Source: Spirochaetia bacterium (lineage in GTDB: Bacteria > Spirochaetota > Spirochaetia > Treponematales > Breznakiellaceae). Taken from it: a stretch of DNA of 6,358 nucleotides. The translations under genes were made by a program, and so were the position numbers. The notes under the pieces were generated by a model. That model searched no databases. It was given only the letters and a program-made list of their open reading frames with translations, and had not been told where the DNA came from. This document shows, piece after piece, positions 5,746-6,358 of the stretch (positions are counted from its first letter, which is position 1; each line of letters begins with the position of its first letter). The DNA is taken from the NCBI GenBank assembly GCA_025997615.1, contig BNUV01000117.1:1-6358 (forward strand), given 5' to 3'.

Positions 5746-5866
5746 AGGACTCGAAGGGTTTCAACCGCTGACCAAGGGGAGGAGGAGGGGCCAGGAGGGC
5801 CCCGGCAGGTTGAAACCCCGGCCTGGAGCCCTGAAACAGGATGTTGAAGGGCGGAAGGCGAGTCCT
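5746..5866. repeat. Nested palindromic, G-rich segment behind the tRNA
   Basis: Three inverted repeats lie inside one another: AGGACTCG/CGAGTCCT (5746-5753, 5859-5866), GGGTTTCAACC/GGTTGAAACCC (5756-5766, 5808-5818, perfect 11 bp) and GGGGCC/GGCCCC (5787-5792, 5798-5803, 5-nt loop). The outermost left arm, extended to AGGACTCGAA (5746-5755), is an exact 10-nt complement of the tRNA T-loop and stem at 5674-5683. The segment could form a long, mostly paired structure as DNA or RNA. No credible protein is encoded. Confidence 0.75.
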
Positions 5867-5878
5867 GTCCTTGCTAAA
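5859..5878 (+). repeat. Exact 20-bp direct copy of the tRNA-fMet 3' end (att-like)
   Basis: Positions 5859-5878 are identical to 5676-5695, which covers the T-loop, T-stem 3' strand, acceptor 3' strand, discriminator and two following A. The copies are 183 bp apart. Similarity stops sharply at the 5' side (T5675 versus G5858), and no D or anticodon arm precedes the second copy. This is the pattern left by insertion at a tRNA 3' end. Confidence 0.85.
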
Positions 5879-5881
5879 GAT

Positions 5882-5907
5882 AAAAAGCCCCCTAAAGGGG
5901 GCTTTTT
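5882..5907. terminator. Bidirectional terminator between the tRNA segment and the TPR gene
   Basis: A perfect 11-bp stem (5882-5892 with 5897-5907, A5GC5 against G5CT5) around loop TAAA, with T-runs on either strand. It lies four bases after the tRNA-end copy and 16 bases past the stop of the converging TPR gene, so it probably serves both. It may have been the original tRNA terminator before the upstream segment was gained. Confidence 0.9.
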
Positions 5908-5923
5908 CGTCTATTTAGACAGC

Positions 5924-6358
5924 TCAACAGCGGCTTAAAAAATCCAGCGCCACCGGATCTTCCGGGTCCAGCTCCAGGACGGTACGGAAAAAGCCCAGGG
6001 CTTCGTCAGTATCGCCGTTTTTATGGGCCAGCGCCCCCAGGTTGGAAATTATTTTGATGCTTTCAGGATCGGATCGCAGGGCCGTTTCCAGCTCCCGCCG
6101 GGCGGCCTTGAGGTCCCCCATTTCGGAAAGGCAGATGGCGAGCTCGTTCCGGGTGTCGGCCCTGTCGCCCCCCAGTTCCAGGGCCTTGCGAAAAGCCGCC
6201 GCGCCGTCTTCCCAGCGGCCAAGCTGCCGTAAACCCCAGCCTAAAACAAACCAACCGTTCCATGCCCCGGGATACCGTTCCAGAAAATCGCGGATTTTTA
6301 ACAGGCCTTCCTGTTCGTTCCCCCCGCTGACCAGATCGTATGCTTCCCTGAAACTTTC
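5924..6358 (-). CDS. TPR-repeat protein, C-terminal part (partial at window edge)
   Basis: The minus-strand frame is open from the window edge (6358) to TGA at 5924-5926, giving 144 residues of a longer protein; the internal ATG at 6121 is not the start. Three tetratricopeptide-like repeats are visible, numbered from the window edge: about 32-65 (WNGWFVLGWGLRQLGRWEDGAAAFRKALEL), 67-100 (TRNELAICLSEMGDLKAARRELETAL) and 101-134 (ISNLGALAHKNGDTDEALGFFRTVLELDPED). The W/L/G/Y-A-F-P spacing is that of canonical TPRs, which bind protein partners as a helical scaffold. The segment before residue 30 also looks helical and may be another repeat. No signal or membrane segment is visible in the part shown. 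The specific function cannot be told; the gene converges on the tRNA region and shares its terminator. Confidence 0.8.
   Translation of the reverse strand, partial: ESFREAYDLVSGGNEQEGLLKIRDFLERYPGAWNGWFVLGWGLRQLGRWEDGAAAFRKALELGGDRADTRNELAICLSEMGDLKAARRELETALRSDPESIKIISNLGALAHKNGDTDEALGFFRTVLELDPEDPVALDFLSRC

Overview
The window carries ordinary mid-GC bacterial DNA. Purine-rich ribosome binding sites, a sigma70-type tRNA promoter, a collagen-like/FN3/PPC-like surface protein and relics of toxin-antitoxin modules would fit a host-associated spirochaete, perhaps a termite-gut Treponema relative. That taxonomic guess rests on the general character of the proteins, not on a diagnostic marker.

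Layout. (1) Positions 1-1365, plus strand: the 3' part of a large modular surface-type protein with a Gly-X-Y collagen-like stretch, a fibronectin III domain and PPC-like beta domains. It is interrupted inside the FN3 domain by a run of eight G (956-963). Seven G would restore a continuous frame, so this is either a phase-variable gene in an OFF state or a decaying gene. A terminator hairpin follows. (2) Positions 1420-2500: a toxin-antitoxin graveyard. It holds an orphan HTH antitoxin on the minus strand whose normal N-terminus has no start codon, the last ~20 codons of a higB-like toxin, and an intact higA-like antitoxin, with several hairpins between them. (3) Positions 2515-5450: a divergent pair. 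The minus-strand gene encodes a 608-aa GH42-like TIM-barrel protein with a perfect 36-bp in-frame tandem duplication next to its cysteine cluster. The plus-strand gene encodes an AraC-type regulator with a C-terminal GyrI-like effector domain. The 149-bp gap between them contains promoter signals for both directions, so the regulator probably controls the enzyme gene and itself. (4) Positions 5581-5923: an initiator tRNA(CAU) with promoter and terminator. It is followed by a compact G-rich segment of nested inverted repeats, bounded on the far side by an exact 20-bp copy of the tRNA 3' end, then by a second, bidirectional terminator. (5) Positions 5924-6358, minus strand: the C-terminal part of a TPR protein that converges on that terminator.

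The most unusual part is the segment behind the tRNA. It holds a direct copy and an inverted partial copy of the tRNA 3' end around a palindromic core, as if a very small element had inserted at the tRNA end and restored it. The poly-G switch, the eroded toxin-antitoxin loci and the recent duplication in the enzyme gene also deserve checking.
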